Source: Dermatemys mawii (Eukaryota; Chordata; Testudines; Dermatemydidae). From it: DNA of 64,000 nucleotides. Both the position numbers and the translations under genes were made by a program. Under the pieces are notes generated by a model. That model saw only the letters and a program-made list of their open reading frames with translations. It was not told where the DNA came from and did not search any database. Position 1 is the stretch's first letter; each line of letters starts with the position of its first letter. Shown piece by piece: positions 45,876 through 57,294 of the stretch. The stretch covers positions 14,427,624 through 14,491,623 of the forward strand of contig ML677364.1 in the NCBI GenBank assembly GCA_007922305.1, given 5' to 3'.

Positions 45876-46830
45876 TAATACTTTAGTTAGTCTTTAAGGT
45901 GCCACAGGACTCTTTGTCAAAATGGCAGATGAAATTTAATGTTGATAAATGCAAAGTAATGCAAATGTGAAGGGTTCTAAATTTGCTGTTTCCACCAGAT
46001 TAAGATGGAGTCTTTTCTCTGAAAACTTCAGTTCAATGCGCAGCAGCAGACAAAAAGGCTAACAGTATGTTAGGAACTATTAGAAAAGGAATAGAAAATA
46101 TAAATCCGTGGAGTTCCAACACCTTGGATATGGTATCAATTCTCGTCCCCCCATCTTGAAAACGATATGGTGGAACTGAAAACAGTTCAGGTAAGGGCAT
46201 CACAGATGATCAAGGATATTGAATGGCTTCCATATGAGGAGAGACTAAAAAGATTAGGGCTATTCAGCTTAGACACAACTAAGGAGGGACATAATAGAGG
46301 TCTATAAAATCATGAATAGTACAGAAAAAAAATGACTAGACAAGTGTTATTTACCCAGTCACACCATACAAAAAACAAAGGTCACCCAGTGAAATTAATG
46401 GGCAACCAGTTTAATAAAAACAAAAGAAAGTAATTTTTCCCACAATACACACCTAACCTATGGAACTCAGTGCCATGGGATGTTGTGTTGGCAACAAGAA
46501 CAACTGGGTTCAAAGGAGAATTGGCTATATTATGGATGATAGGCCCATCAATGGCTGCTAGCCAAGATGTTCAGAGATGTAATCCCATGCTTGGGGTGGC
46601 CCTAAACCCCTGACTGCTAGAAGCCAGGAGTGGAAGACGGATGGAGCACTCCATAGTTGCGATGTTCTGTACACACATCCCCTGCTCTGGTATGGGCCCT
46701 GTCAGAGACAGAATAGTAACAATATAGACCCTGGGCTGACCCACTATGGCAGCTCTTATGGAAGCTTTCCACTGGCTTATGCTAGCAGGAGCTGTTCTAA
46801 CCATTCCCATCTGGAAGTTTCTCTTACAGT

Positions 46831-48885
46831 GATGTGTCTGAGGAGAGCATTCTATATGATTTTAGGATTATACATTGTATGTTTTGAAAAGCCACCACAG
46901 AGTGTATAAAAACCTCCTCACAGTAGTGCTAACTGTATGCCAACTGCATAGACAAGACACATTCTAATGAAATTCCTGTGATGGTCATTTGGGCCCCCCA
47001 ATCTGGCATGCACACATGCTTTATTTTCAGCACATGAGTGGAGTAACTGAAGTTAATCCACTAAAGTGAAGGATGTGCATAAGTGGGTCCTTAAGTGATT
47101 TATATCGGGTTTTTACCATGCCTCAGCAGATCTTGTATACTTTTATATTGTTGCTTTATTATGTAAGTGCTGATAGCGTGCTTTAAATTCTTCAAGGTAG
47201 GAAGGAAGAAATAGTCCTTATTCTGATGAGTTTACAATGGAAAATGACAACTGGTCACAAAACTGTGCTGGAAGTCCTAGAGGATTGTACTATCTCTGTG
47301 TTGTTTTGTTTGACAATGACAACATTTTTTATTGTGTTTCCTTAGGAAATGTGGCTCATGTTGATAAACTCTCCATTGAAATACAGTTGACTCCACTGCA
47401 GGAGATGGAGGCCATTATTACCTGCAACACCACAAAATAGTGTGTGGTTAGGCCATATTTAATTAAAGTGGCAGAGGAGTTATAGTATGCAGAATGTAAT
47501 TAACTATTTTGGGAATTTAGCCAGGGTAAGAGGCCTAAAGCTCCTAGTTTCTGGAAACAGAACCTTTGTGGGCAATATCATGTTATTATGTCTCTTCCAA
47601 ACAACAGAATAAAATGAAATGCACAATTGTTATTTATTAAACACTGATATTTTGGTAGTGCTTAAAGGCTGTAATTAGAATCAGAATCCCATTGTGCTGA
47701 CTACTACATCAGACAAAGATATCGGGACAGTCCCTGCCCTGGAGAGCTCATAGTCAAAAAGGTGATGAAGAATGAGAAAGGACTTTGCTCTTCTGGGAGT
47801 CCAAACTGTTAACTATAGAAATGTAACTGACTGGAGCCATTGAACAAAATCTTGAGAGAAAAGGCAGTGTTTAATCATTCAGCACCAAAAAAAGCATCAC
47901 TTCACCATTCTCTGAAGTTAGCTTTAGAAAATGTTTTGCTTTCCATTTCTCAGTTCATGTAAACACTGAGTGGGTTTCAAAAGTGTAGCAGCTGGGTCAG
48001 TGGCAAGAGGAAAAAGAGCTGTACCTTCTACAAAAGTGGTATGATTTAATTAGAACTGGCTCAGTACTAGTAGATGAATGTGCTATTTATCAGAGTTTAC
48101 TTTTTCGGTTTATTTGTCCAATTTTTATTCAATTGTTGAATATTAGTCATTGAATGAATTATTTCACACAGGAGGGTCTGAGTTCAGAAGGTCGTGAGGG
48201 CACCTACCATCTCATCGCAGGAAAAATACCGGAGGTAGATAGCAAGCCACTTTCCTGTTTTATACCTTTCCCAGTTCTAGAAGCATGGCAAGAATTAAAG
48301 GGGAAAAGAAGATGATGGTTTTATCTTGAAGATGTCAAAAATAAGCTGGGGAAAACTGGAAAGCATGTAAGTAAAAAGGTACAAAATTATAGAGCTGTAA
48401 GTCATAAAGATAAAAGCATACAAATCCAGGGTGGCTTTTCTTTTGTATTTAGCAAGACAAAACACGATTCAGGTTTTTCTAAAATCAAAACATAGTCAAA
48501 TCTATCTGTAGCCATTTACAGTGCCCAGTGTTCTGTGAAACATAAGTGAGTATTAAGCGACAGTACCTATAGCTATAATCTTTGGCTTGGCATACAAAAT
48601 AAATACACCTGATATGTTTCTTAGAAGTTGTAGCTGGTAAAGTGTATTGTCCTGTATCAAGATGAAATTATAAGGGAGAGAGAGATGCAGGCAGTACTTC
48701 ATTATTTAGTAGTACCATTGCAGTTTTCATTCTGTTGGATACTGATTGATTGTTTTCACTAAGGCCTTTAGTTTGAAAAGTTTCCTTCTCAAATATTTAT
48801 GTCATATACCCTGAGATTTCCCTGTCATTTTTGTTTATTTTGCTTCACTGTGTTCTTGTTTTTCTGCAGGGCCAGTTGATATCAT
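46831..48885. other. Mostly featureless; SINE tail at 47685-47765
   Basis: AATCCCATTGTGCTGACTAC followed by GACAGTCCCTGCCCTGGAG and AGCTCATAGTC at 47685-47755 is an antisense tail of the MIR/CORE-type SINE seen at 29.5 kb. The remainder is AT-rich with no gene. Confidence 0.5.
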
Positions 48886-48958
48886 TAAATGCTGCTTTCT
48901 CTCTCATAAATCACTACCTATGCTGGCATCATCTGCGAGAGATGGTAGGAACTGTAGC

Positions 48959-49318
48959 CTATGATGCAGAAGATGTGCAATGTCTCTTGTGACTGAATAG
49001 GCCAATCCGAGATTTGCAGGATCTTTGGCAGTTATTGCAAATATATGTATCTTGGTTGGGAGCTGCTTGAGTCCTACAGGCTCTTTTCTCTTCAAGCTGT
49101 AGGAGCCAGCTTCTGTCATGAACTTTGATACCGTGATGGAGAGGATGGTGCCACTTGTTATGATCACTTGCCAAGATTTCCCATTGATCAAGATTAATTC
49201 CAAATTCCTTCATATCCAGCTTGCATGTGTCTTTATATCTAAGCATGGGACATCCTGTTCTTGTTCCCTCTGATGGCTCCCCATATAGCATGTCCTTGGA
49301 TACGCTTCCATCTTCCAA
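48959..49318 (-). pseudogene. LINE C-terminal domain with C2H2 finger
   Basis: A 119-codon frame with LRYKDTCKLDMKEFGINLDQ, SDHNKWHHPLHHG and a terminal finger CNNCQRSCKSRIGLFSHKRH (C-x2-C-x12-H type). It should be read as part of the LINE and not as a zinc-finger gene, because the YGGETWTTY and RT blocks lie directly upstream on the same strand. Confidence 0.75.
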
Positions 49319-49930
49319 CCTACTCAGATGGCCCAGTCAGCGCAGTCGTCTTTGCTCAAGCAGGGCTGTCACAGTTGATAAATTTGCCCTTTGAAGAACC
49401 CTGCATTGGTGACTTTATCTTGCCATTTAGCGTTAAGTGCACAGCGTAAACAACACAGGTGGAAACTGTTTAACCTTTTCTCCTGATGAGCATAAGTTGT
49501 CCAGGTTTCCCCACCATACATGAGAGTGCTGAGGATACAGGCTTGGTACACTAGCATTTTGGTCTTGAGAGTAAGCTTGGAGTTGTTCCAGGCTCTTTTA
49601 ATTAGTCTGCTAAAGGTAGTGACAGCCTTTCCAATGAGACCATTTATTTCTTCATCCAGTGAGAGGTTGGTGGTCACTGTAGAACCTAAATAACTAAACT
49701 GTTGGACTACTTCTAGCTGGTTTGCACTTAAGGTGATTGAAGGACCTTGTGGAACCTGCTGTCATAATATAAGCATTTTCTTGATGCTAATGGTGAGAGC
49801 AAATGCTTGACAGGCACTTGAAAGGCGGTCCATGAGTTCTCGTAGTAGATCTTCATTGTGGGCTATGAAAGCAACATCACCAGTGAACAGAAGTTCCCTG
49901 ATTAGCACCTTTTCGACTTTGGTCTTTGAC

Positions 49931-50536
49931 TTAAGTCAGGACAGGTTTCCCATCTGATCTTGTGTGGAGATGCACTCCACCTTTCATGTCTTTAAACACA
50001 CAGTTCAAGAGTACTGAGAAGAAGATTCCAAAGGGTGTAGGGGCAAGAACACATCCTTGCTTCACTCCTTTTTTCATCTCAAAGTTGTATGAAGTAGACA
50101 CATCAAATTGGAGAGTTGCTCTCATGTTCTTATGGAATGAATGTATTACACTTAACAGGGTTGGTGGGCATCCTATCTTTCCAAGTACTGCAAATAGACC
50201 TGCTCTGCAGACTGTGTTGAATGCTTTGGTTAGGTCCACAAAGGCAATGAAGAATGGTCGGTTTTTCTCTCTGCACTTTTCTTGGAGTTGACACAGAGAA
50301 CATATCATGTCTATAGTTGATCTTCTAGCCCTGAATCTGCACTGTGATTCATGGCAGACATGATTTTCCAGCTGTAGTAGGCACACTAAGATGGCTTTTG
50401 CAAAAGCTTTTCCTGCTACACTTAGTAGTGAGATGCCCCTGTAGTTGTTGGTCACCCTTTTCACCTTTACTTGTATACAAAGTGATGATGTTTGCGTCAT
50501 ACATCTATTGTTGTACATCACCCTTTTCATCAGCAT
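49931..50536 (-). pseudogene. LINE reverse transcriptase, motifs 0 to B
   Basis: A 201-codon open frame, the longest intact part of the LINE at 48.9-51.2 kb. It spans NYRGISLLSV (finger motif), FRARRSTIDM, FVDLTKAFNT with the first catalytic Asp, and GVKQGCVLAPTPFGIFF. It ends before motif C, which lies in another frame. The first 25 residues (to VKVKR) look out of frame with the family and probably follow a frameshift. Confidence 0.8.
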
Positions 50537-51164
50537 TTAAGTCACAGCTGATGAAGATATGGTAATAGGCTATCTTTCCTGCACTTGCGGATTTCCGCTG
50601 GGATGCCATCTTTTCCAGAAGCCTTGACACTTAATAGAAAATCAATGCCTTGCTTAGCTCTTCTACAGTGGGTGCCACATCTAGCTCTGGCATGACCTGC
50701 AGAGTTGGTATTTAGCCCAGTGATTCACTAGTGATGTTTCTTTCTTGTGTGGGTAGAGCTCTGAATAGTGTTCAACCCAATGAGACAACTGCTTGCTTTT
50801 ATCTGTAATGATTTCACTGCTATGCGATTTGACAGGGGCAACCTTGTTGACAGTGGGGCCAAGAGCTATCTTCAGGCCATCATACCTGACTTTGCAGTTT
50901 CCTGTGTCTGAAGCTGTCTGTATCTCTTCACAGAGCTTGATCCCATAATGATTTGCACAGTGTCTGCTTGCTGTACCTCGTTTTTTGCATGTCGAAGTCT
51001 CACTTTGGTGCTCTCTGTTGGCTTTTTGTTGTGCTCCAGATAGGCTACCAAATTACTACCAAAAAGCTGGTAAATGTACTCTGATTTGGTTATTATTGGC
51101 CATTGTGCATAAAGCAAAAAGATGCTATCTTTATTGATGAGAAACCAGAGGATCACAATGTGGA

Positions 51165-51946
51165 ACTTAGAAAAGGAATTCTGGTAGGAAATGTGAAAAT
51201 ATCCTTTGACTAGTAGTCATTGGATATTGGAGGTACTGAATGCTTAATAAAAAAGATATCTGCAAAGAAAAAGTGGGTTGCTCTTTAATCACAAACCTAA
51301 GATTATACAGGAAACACAGATGGTCTCAAAGAACTTTATATTACCCCTGTTAATTTATAATATTCAGTCCTGAAAAAAACACACACTTCGTTATGCTAGC
51401 AATTAAATGTATATGGTAATAAAAATATTAGGGGAAAAGTCTTTTTCTTTTGCTGACATAAGAAATTATAGCCTACTTTACCCTAGTGGTAATAACAGCT
51501 GCTATCAAGGACATGAGGATTGCTTGGCTTAGATGCTCACCAGATGTAATAATGTTATGCAAACCAGAAAACACTCAGGGGTAATATTTGTTTGCCAAAA
51601 CTCTAACTGTGGGCTTTAGGTAACAAAATACCCACAATAGCTCTAAGCGTTGGAGTATCTGTTAATATGAACATGGGAATTGTCACATTTCAGGAATGAT
51701 AACTTCAGATCTAATTGCATCATATTATTCATGGGAAAAAAAGATTGGTGGCAAAATGGAGTTTAAGTTCAGAGAGATCAAGTTGTTGTATCATTCTTCT
51801 TTAATGTCACAGGAGAAAAACAAAAGCCAGAATATTCTGCTGTTCACCAGAAGATTGTTCTTGTGTGTTCAGATGAAAAGTGTTAACTGCTTCTCTCTTG
51901 CACAAAAGCAATTCCGTGGACACCATTGATTGTTTTCTGGGTTTTG

Positions 51947-51982
<36 letters not shown>

Positions 51983-52200
51983 TCATGCCCAGATGACTCT
52001 TACAGCAGGTGTGAGAATATGTGCTATAATTTGAGAGTGTAAGGTCAGACAAAGGTTTCTGAAAACTGCAGTTTACTGATTGTCACCGTAGCACATAGGT
52101 CCCAGATGGCCTGGGGAGTGAAAGTAAAAGGTTTGTTAGTATAGCAATACTGGAAAACCCTCCTCTCATATATGCAGTTTATACTGGTAAAATAATAGGG
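51165..52200. other. Mostly featureless; (GA)n(GACA)n tract at 51947-51981
   Basis: GAGAGAGAGAGAGAGA passes into ACAGACAGACAGACAGACA at 51947-51981, a compound microsatellite. No gene otherwise. Confidence 0.7.
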
Positions 52201-52202
52201 TT

Positions 52203-52670
52203 CTTGGTGGACTGGGTGGCCTAGTGGTTAGTGCCAACCAGTCATGGGGTACTGGTAGGGAAGCCCAAGCCTGCCCATTCCACCAGGCTCTAACCCAGGA
52301 TCACAGGACAGCCAGCACATTTGTCCTCCAGGGTCCTTCTGAGTTACCCACCATAGGTCACTTTCTACAACTGTTTTGCTCCCTCAGCGTCTGGTCCCAG
52401 ATAAGAAAAAAAGGGAAAACAAAAAAGAAACCAAACCATTAGCCCCAACTGGGCTCAGCATATAATCCTCATCCCCCAGGGAGGCTTCTCCAGTCCTTTT
52501 TGGAAGGAGCCTTCAGAATAGGTCTGTACTCCTCCCCCTTTTGAGCTACGTTGCTCCTTTTTCAACACCTTCTCCAGTTGGAGCATGTTTTTCAGGGTGG
52601 AGGGATGGGGTACCTAGGCCCAGTACTTCCTTTTAACCCCATCCAGCCTAGTGTGGGGTTGGTATACACC
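52203..52670 (+). repeat. Unclassified interspersed-repeat candidate
   Basis: GGTGGCCTAGTGGTTAG near 52218 resembles a tRNA-type A box, and CACCATCACAGGG ends the block near 52679. The composition (C-rich, CCCAGGG words) differs from the flanks. It could be a SINE head or part of an LTR. I cannot decide. Confidence 0.3.
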
Positions 52671-52805
52671 ATCACAGGGAAAAAAAACCTCCTTTTGCCA
52701 GTATAGCTTATTTTGCCTGGGGAAATGGTATATTTTAAACTGGCAAACGGACTTTTTGATTGGCATAACTGTGTCCACACTAGTGCTTTTGCCTGCATAT
52801 TAAAT
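52671..52805. repeat. Possible MITE fragment
   Basis: TTTTGCCAGTATAGCTTATT and GTCCACACTAGTGC with TTTTGCCTGC resemble short reptile MITE bodies. Ends and TSD are not clear. Confidence 0.3.
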
Positions 52806-53370
52806 CAGGCCTGAGCTTGGGACTCAAAATATAATCTGTGGAGGTGCAATGTGCTGACATTAGACCACTGAATCACTGTGAATTAGCAAAAACAGTAAGA
52901 AGCATAATGTACCTAACGTCAATGAGAGCCATGCTCACTGTGTAGAACTGCATTCTTATTTCATGTCTTTGAGTGTAAGGGTGAGCTTGAATGTCTAGAG
53001 AAATGCCCTAGATATGAAAGGGTACTTCCAAATTACTTAAGAAATTTAGAGATGGGATGAGGGTTATTGGAGTAGCCCAAGGTTCAAAAAGCAGAGCTAA
53101 GTCACTCTTTTTTAACCTGTCAGTGCAGAAACCTACAATAGGATGATTAAATTATTTACCATGTGTACAATGGAGATATTAAAATTAATGCAAAGAGATA
53201 CAAAGAACATTAATACAAAGCCATACAAAGGTGCCTTGCTCCACTATCCATCTATGTGCAAAGGGGATCCCACCAACAGATAGAGGCGGCATTCCACCAC
53301 TGAAGTGTGTTGCCAATGATCCTGTGAAAGCCCTTCCATGACATTTGGGCTCCATAGGTCTCATGGTATT
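52806..53370. other. No recognisable feature
   Basis: AT-rich sequence with no gene or nameable repeat. Confidence 0.45.
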
Positions 53371-53376
53371 AGATAG

Positions 53377-54177
53377 TGTAGTGAGATGGAATGGCATCCC
53401 TCCAAGCAGGAGTGGGAGGGACCACTCTCTGTGCCCGGGGGGGTGGAGCCAGGCCAGGCCTGGCCTTCACAACAGAAGGTGGGAGAAAGGCAGGACAGGA
53501 TATATAAGAGTTAGGCCTCCACTCAATTGAAGAGAAGCCAGGGAAGGAGACAGATACCTCTTGACTCAAGCCCCCTGTCCCTGCAACTGAACTAGGTACA
53601 GCCTGCCCTCAGAGGAGACCGAATCAGGAGAGAAGTCGCTGAGCTTGCTGACGGCCAAATACTCCGAGGAGACGGAGGATTTTGGAAATCAGAACCCCTC
53701 TCCAGATTGTGGTAGGAAGTAGCCCTGGGAATCCAGTCTTTAGTCTGGTTTTGCTGTCGGTGCTTGGGTCAGTGTATTTTGTTGTGATCTCCACTGACCC
53801 AGTGGCAGAGCCCTACACCATTCTCAAGGCTCTGGGCTAGGACCTGGTGGAGTAGAGTGGGCCCAGGTCCTCTGACCCCTGTGGCCTCCCTCCCTTCCTG
53901 GGGCGGCTACGTACCCATCTTAGGCCAAGAGGCCTGTGTTTGTTTGCTGTCTGCTTGACCCAAGAGGCCAGGTGAAAAACTGTTGCTCCACCCTGTCTGA
54001 GGGACTGAGCCCCAAGACTGTTTGCTATTCCACACAGCTTGAGGGCTAGGGCCTCCTAGACTGCAGCTCTCGATTAACTAACTCCCTCTGTGACTGGGCT
54101 GACCCCACAGTGACCCAGTGAGGTGGAGTGGCCTGTCTCTGAGCCGGAGTGGGAGGGACAACCACCAACCCATTACA
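53377..54177 (+). mobile_element. Probable solo LTR, 801 bp, with TATA box
   Basis: It starts TGTAGTG and ends CATTACA, inverted with one mismatch. A good TATA box, GGATATATAAGAG, lies about 125 bases in and is followed by CCTCTTGACTCAAGCC, which places transcription on the plus strand. The interior is much more GC-rich than its surroundings. No TSD is evident and no coding sequence follows. Boundaries could be off by a few bases. Confidence 0.55.
53500..53508 (+). promoter_or_regulatory. TATA box of the LTR
   Basis: TATATAAG within GGACAGGATATATAAGAG. Position and context fit an LTR U3 promoter. Function not shown. Confidence 0.45.
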
Positions 54178-56900
54178 AATGGAAACAAGTGTCAGTTGTG
54201 CTGCATCTCCTCTAGGCATCCCCCAACAAGGTAAACTGATGGAAGGATGAGATCTCTAATCCTACGGTAAATACCATAGGAAGGGGTTAAGAGGAAGGGA
54301 GATTCCATGATTTTTCCCTCACTGAATTTTCTACAAATTCTTCTTTTGGGGAAGGGAGAAGCGGACAGAAGTAAAAGAAGGATCAACCAGAATGAGAGAG
54401 GGAATGAAGAATTTTCATTAGTCCAAAATATTTAAGAAACTAGGTCACTATTCTTTTGGAAAGAGAAGATTAAGATGGATCTCTTAACTATGAGAAATTG
54501 TTAAGGAAATTGAAAAGATAAATGCAACAATGCTATTTAAGCTTGTCAGATAAAGAAGTCAGACAATATAAACTATGGAAAGCCTATGCTCTAAAGGAAA
54601 TTAGGTGGAATTTTGCATACAGAGAGAAGTTATTATACGAAATAAATTGCATAGGGAAGAAACAGGAGCCAAGCACTCTAAATGATTTACAAAAGGATTT
54701 AGTAAAGTATTTTGAGGGAAAATATGCTATTCCAGATCACTGATTGGAGAACTACTGCTAAGGCAAAAGAGAGATATCCCAAAGTATATAGGCTGTCTGG
54801 CCTTTTTAAAAAAATGTCTTATGTTCTTTACTAAGGGGAATAGTGTGTCTCCCTTCAGTTCATTTAAAATACATATTTTGGCCCAAGATAATGGAATGAG
54901 TTCTTTTGGGATGTTGAGATCTATCTACTATAATATATATTTACAAGATTTCTGAATAGTAGATGGTTTAGTAAATAGATCTAGCTTTCTGGCCCAAAGA
55001 GAGGCAAAGATAGTGAAACTGTCATGAAAGGGCGGCACTCAAAATGGATGTAAAATGCAGCCTGTCTGGTAACTGTGACAGATACCTGTCAATGAGGACC
55101 ATTTACATTCTTTCTCCTTAATGCAACTGTCATAAGGGGCAAGGTGGATGAGGTTATAGTACATTTGATTGAATCAACTTCTACAAGACTTTGAGCTCAC
55201 GTAGAGCTCTTCTTCAGGTCTAAAACAACACTGCATGTAGTATCAATATATCTAGTCTGGTTTTTATAGATCTTCCATTGAGAAAATGAAGTTACTGAGC
55301 ATGCCAATTAGCCCCTTTTCTACATGAAATAGTAATGTAATTTATGAACATAGTAATTTGTCTTTTAAAAAAATTTAATAGCCAGATTCTAAACCTTCTA
55401 TAGAAGAGTGTATGCTGGGAACACAAACATCAGCTTAATAGAGCCAATAGTAGTTAGTGTCACTAAAACAATAATAAAAATAAAAACAAAAGCTCATAGC
55501 TGAAGACAACCTCTAAGGCATTTTTTACTAGACTTGATTTTGGTCTTTCACCTCCTTTCTCTCATTCTTTTACAGTTTTCCTAACCACTAGCCATTACAG
55601 GTATGTAAGTATTTTTCAAACTGAAACAGCTCTGGTTTGGATTTGACCACTAAGCCATTAACTGTACACAGTCCAAGTTTGTTTGAAGATGTATATACAT
55701 AATATATGAAAAATATTATTTACAAAAGGCTGAATATTTATAACAGGACACTTAAGAATCCAGAAGTTTTTGCTCACCATATCATAAACAGATTCAATGT
55801 AGGTCATGTTTTGTATTGATACACTTTCTTCATGTACTTTTACTAAAATACAGTTCTTGATTATTTGAATATTTGCTTTTGCAAAACCCTGGATTGATAG
55901 TTCTAGTGACTGAAGCCATCTGTTTATCTGTAAAGCTGAAAGAACACATTTATGGGTCTCCCTGCATTGCTCTAGCAAGGTACTCCAACAATGACTTGGA
56001 GGAAGTACCTTTAGTTGTGAAAAGTAAGTTTAGTCTCCATGTCCCATTCAATTCATATTTTTGTCCAAGGTCTTGTCTAATGGTAAAAGGAATCAAAATA
56101 ACAAATAACTTACTTTTATTTTCCATATTATGTTATTTCAAAGTAGGGCACTTCTTTTGAAATTAGAGTGTCCACACACAGACCTGAACCAAATAACTAA
56201 AGGTGTTATTACCACTAATTGTAGTTATTTTTATTTGTTTTCTCACGTAGATGAGCTCTGAGACTAATAGCAATGGGAGATGTATGATGTTGATGTCCAT
56301 TAGGAATTGGAGTGAGACTACCAAGTAATTTTGTCAATAGGCCATCAAAGAGACATCAGATGCTAACTTTCAATTCCTACTGAATTTGAATAAATGACAC
56401 GCTCCATATCTCATTACCATTTCTCAGAGCAATCCAGTTCCCTCCAAAGCAGCTCTTAATTAAAATGAATCTTTCATCTTGAAGAAAGGCAGCAGCAGCA
56501 TACACATGTAAACAATTTAAATTACAAATGTTGACATTTTTGCATTCAGAACTGATTTGTAAAAGTTACTTTCCTTGCAAAAGCAAATGTAGATGCCTCC
56601 AGATATGCGCATTGAAAATAAACAGCCACGTGTACATGGACAGTGGATATGAGCTCCTTCTCTATGGCAGTGTCACTTCAAATTCATGTAGACTCCAAAG
56701 TGTTCAGCAATCTGCTTTGTATTAAATCCAGCCATTATGCAATCCCTGTTGTAACTATGCACGCTCAGCCTATCATAACCCTTATTACTCTTCTGGCCAA
56801 AATGAACCACAAAAGACAATGTTTTCATATCCATAAACCACTGCCATGCATATGCTCCTTGATACACATAAAAGAAAACAATTAATCTTATCTCTAATGC
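54178..56900. other. No recognisable feature
   Basis: AT-rich sequence. A 73-codon frame at 54522-54743 is Lys/Glu-rich and could be a decayed LINE scrap, but no motif secures this. Other small frames are unsupported. Confidence 0.4.
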
Positions 56901-56905
56901 AAGTA

Positions 56906-57291
56906 CAGTAGAACCTCAGAGTTACGAACACCTCAGGAACAGAGATTGTTTGTAACTCTGAAATGTTCATAACACAGATCAAAAATCTTTCAAAAGTTTA
57001 CAGCTGAACAGTTTACAATTGACTTAATTCAGCTTTGAAACTTCACTATGCAGAAGAAAAATGCTGCTTTTAACCGTCTTAATTTAAATGAAACAAGCAC
57101 AGAAACAGTTTTCTTACTTGTCAAATCTTTTTTTAAAACTTTTCCTATTTTTTTAGTAGTTTATGTTTAACACAGAACTATATCGTACAATATGTGCTAT
57201 TATTTTTTGTCTGTGCTGCCTGGTTGCATACTTCCAGTTCAAAATGAGGTGTATGGTTGACCAGTAAGTTTGTAACTCTGGTGTTCTACTG
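56906..57291. mobile_element. Mariner/Tigger-type MITE
   Basis: The left end CAGTAGAACCTCAGAGTTAC and the right end GTAACTCTGGTGTTCTACTG are inverted repeats of about 24 bases. TA lies on both sides (56904-56905 and 57292-57293), as expected for Tc1/mariner. The 386-bp AT-rich interior has no open frame. It depends on a transposase supplied elsewhere. Confidence 0.9.
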
Positions 57292-57294
57292 TAA

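Larger units (their letters stand above)
44942..45917 (+). mobile_element. Penelope-like element, 5'-truncated, 13-bp TSD
   Basis: CAAAATGGCAGAT occurs at 44929-44941 and again at 45918-45930, bounding a 976-bp insertion in the CR1. The insert carries the last part of the PLE protein (to TGA at 45728-45730) and then a 187-bp terminal region with the hammerhead-like core. It ends GGTGCCACAGGACTCTTTGT. The reverse transcriptase is lost by 5' truncation. The arrangement shows that it integrated after the CR1. Confidence 0.92.
44320..46830 (+). mobile_element. CR1-type LINE, 5'-truncated, split by a PLE
   Basis: Coding remnants in order: LDFQKEFDKVPYQRLLHKL (RT motif A, about 44450-44510), ESVPGQVLFDIVISELERGV (motif B, near 44750), SVDDVKLLLL (motif C, degraded YADD), then LCEWATKWQ. 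After the PLE (44942-45917) the frame neighbourhood resumes as KMADEI/KFNVDKCK and continues to the C-terminal EERLKRLGLFSLDTT-type block near 46240. The 3' region follows, with GGAACTCAGTGCCATGGG and ATGGCTGCTAGCCAAGATG. Many stops and frameshifts show that it is dead. Confidence 0.8.
48890..51160 (-). mobile_element. APE-type LINE remnant (not CR1), minus strand
   Basis: Reading 51160 to 48890, the blocks in order are: KASGKDGIPAEIRKC (about 50640-50570, RT entry), NYRGISLLSVAGKAFAKAIL, CRFRARRSTIDM, FVDLTKAFNTV (motif A), KKGVKQGCVLAPTPFGIFF (motif B), LFTGDVAFIAH (motif C, YADD lost), FSYLGSTVT, MYGGETWTTY and WQDKVTN. A Lys/Arg-rich stretch and a C2H2 finger CNNCQRSCKSRIGLFSHKRH follow. 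The order fits a vertebrate LINE ending in a zinc finger, often mislabelled as a host gene. The exact clade (RTE-like or Proto2-like) is unresolved. Multiple frameshifts break it. Confidence 0.75.

Noticed and set aside
48959..49318. Host C2H2 zinc-finger gene
   Set aside because: The finger is preceded on the same strand by LINE reverse-transcriptase blocks and shares their decay.
52215..52235. tRNA gene
   Set aside because: Only a possible A-box-like string is present. No B box or cloverleaf can be drawn.
54522..54743. 73-codon Lys/Glu-rich frame as a LINE or gene fragment
   Set aside because: No motif strong enough to name. Flanks show no element edges.
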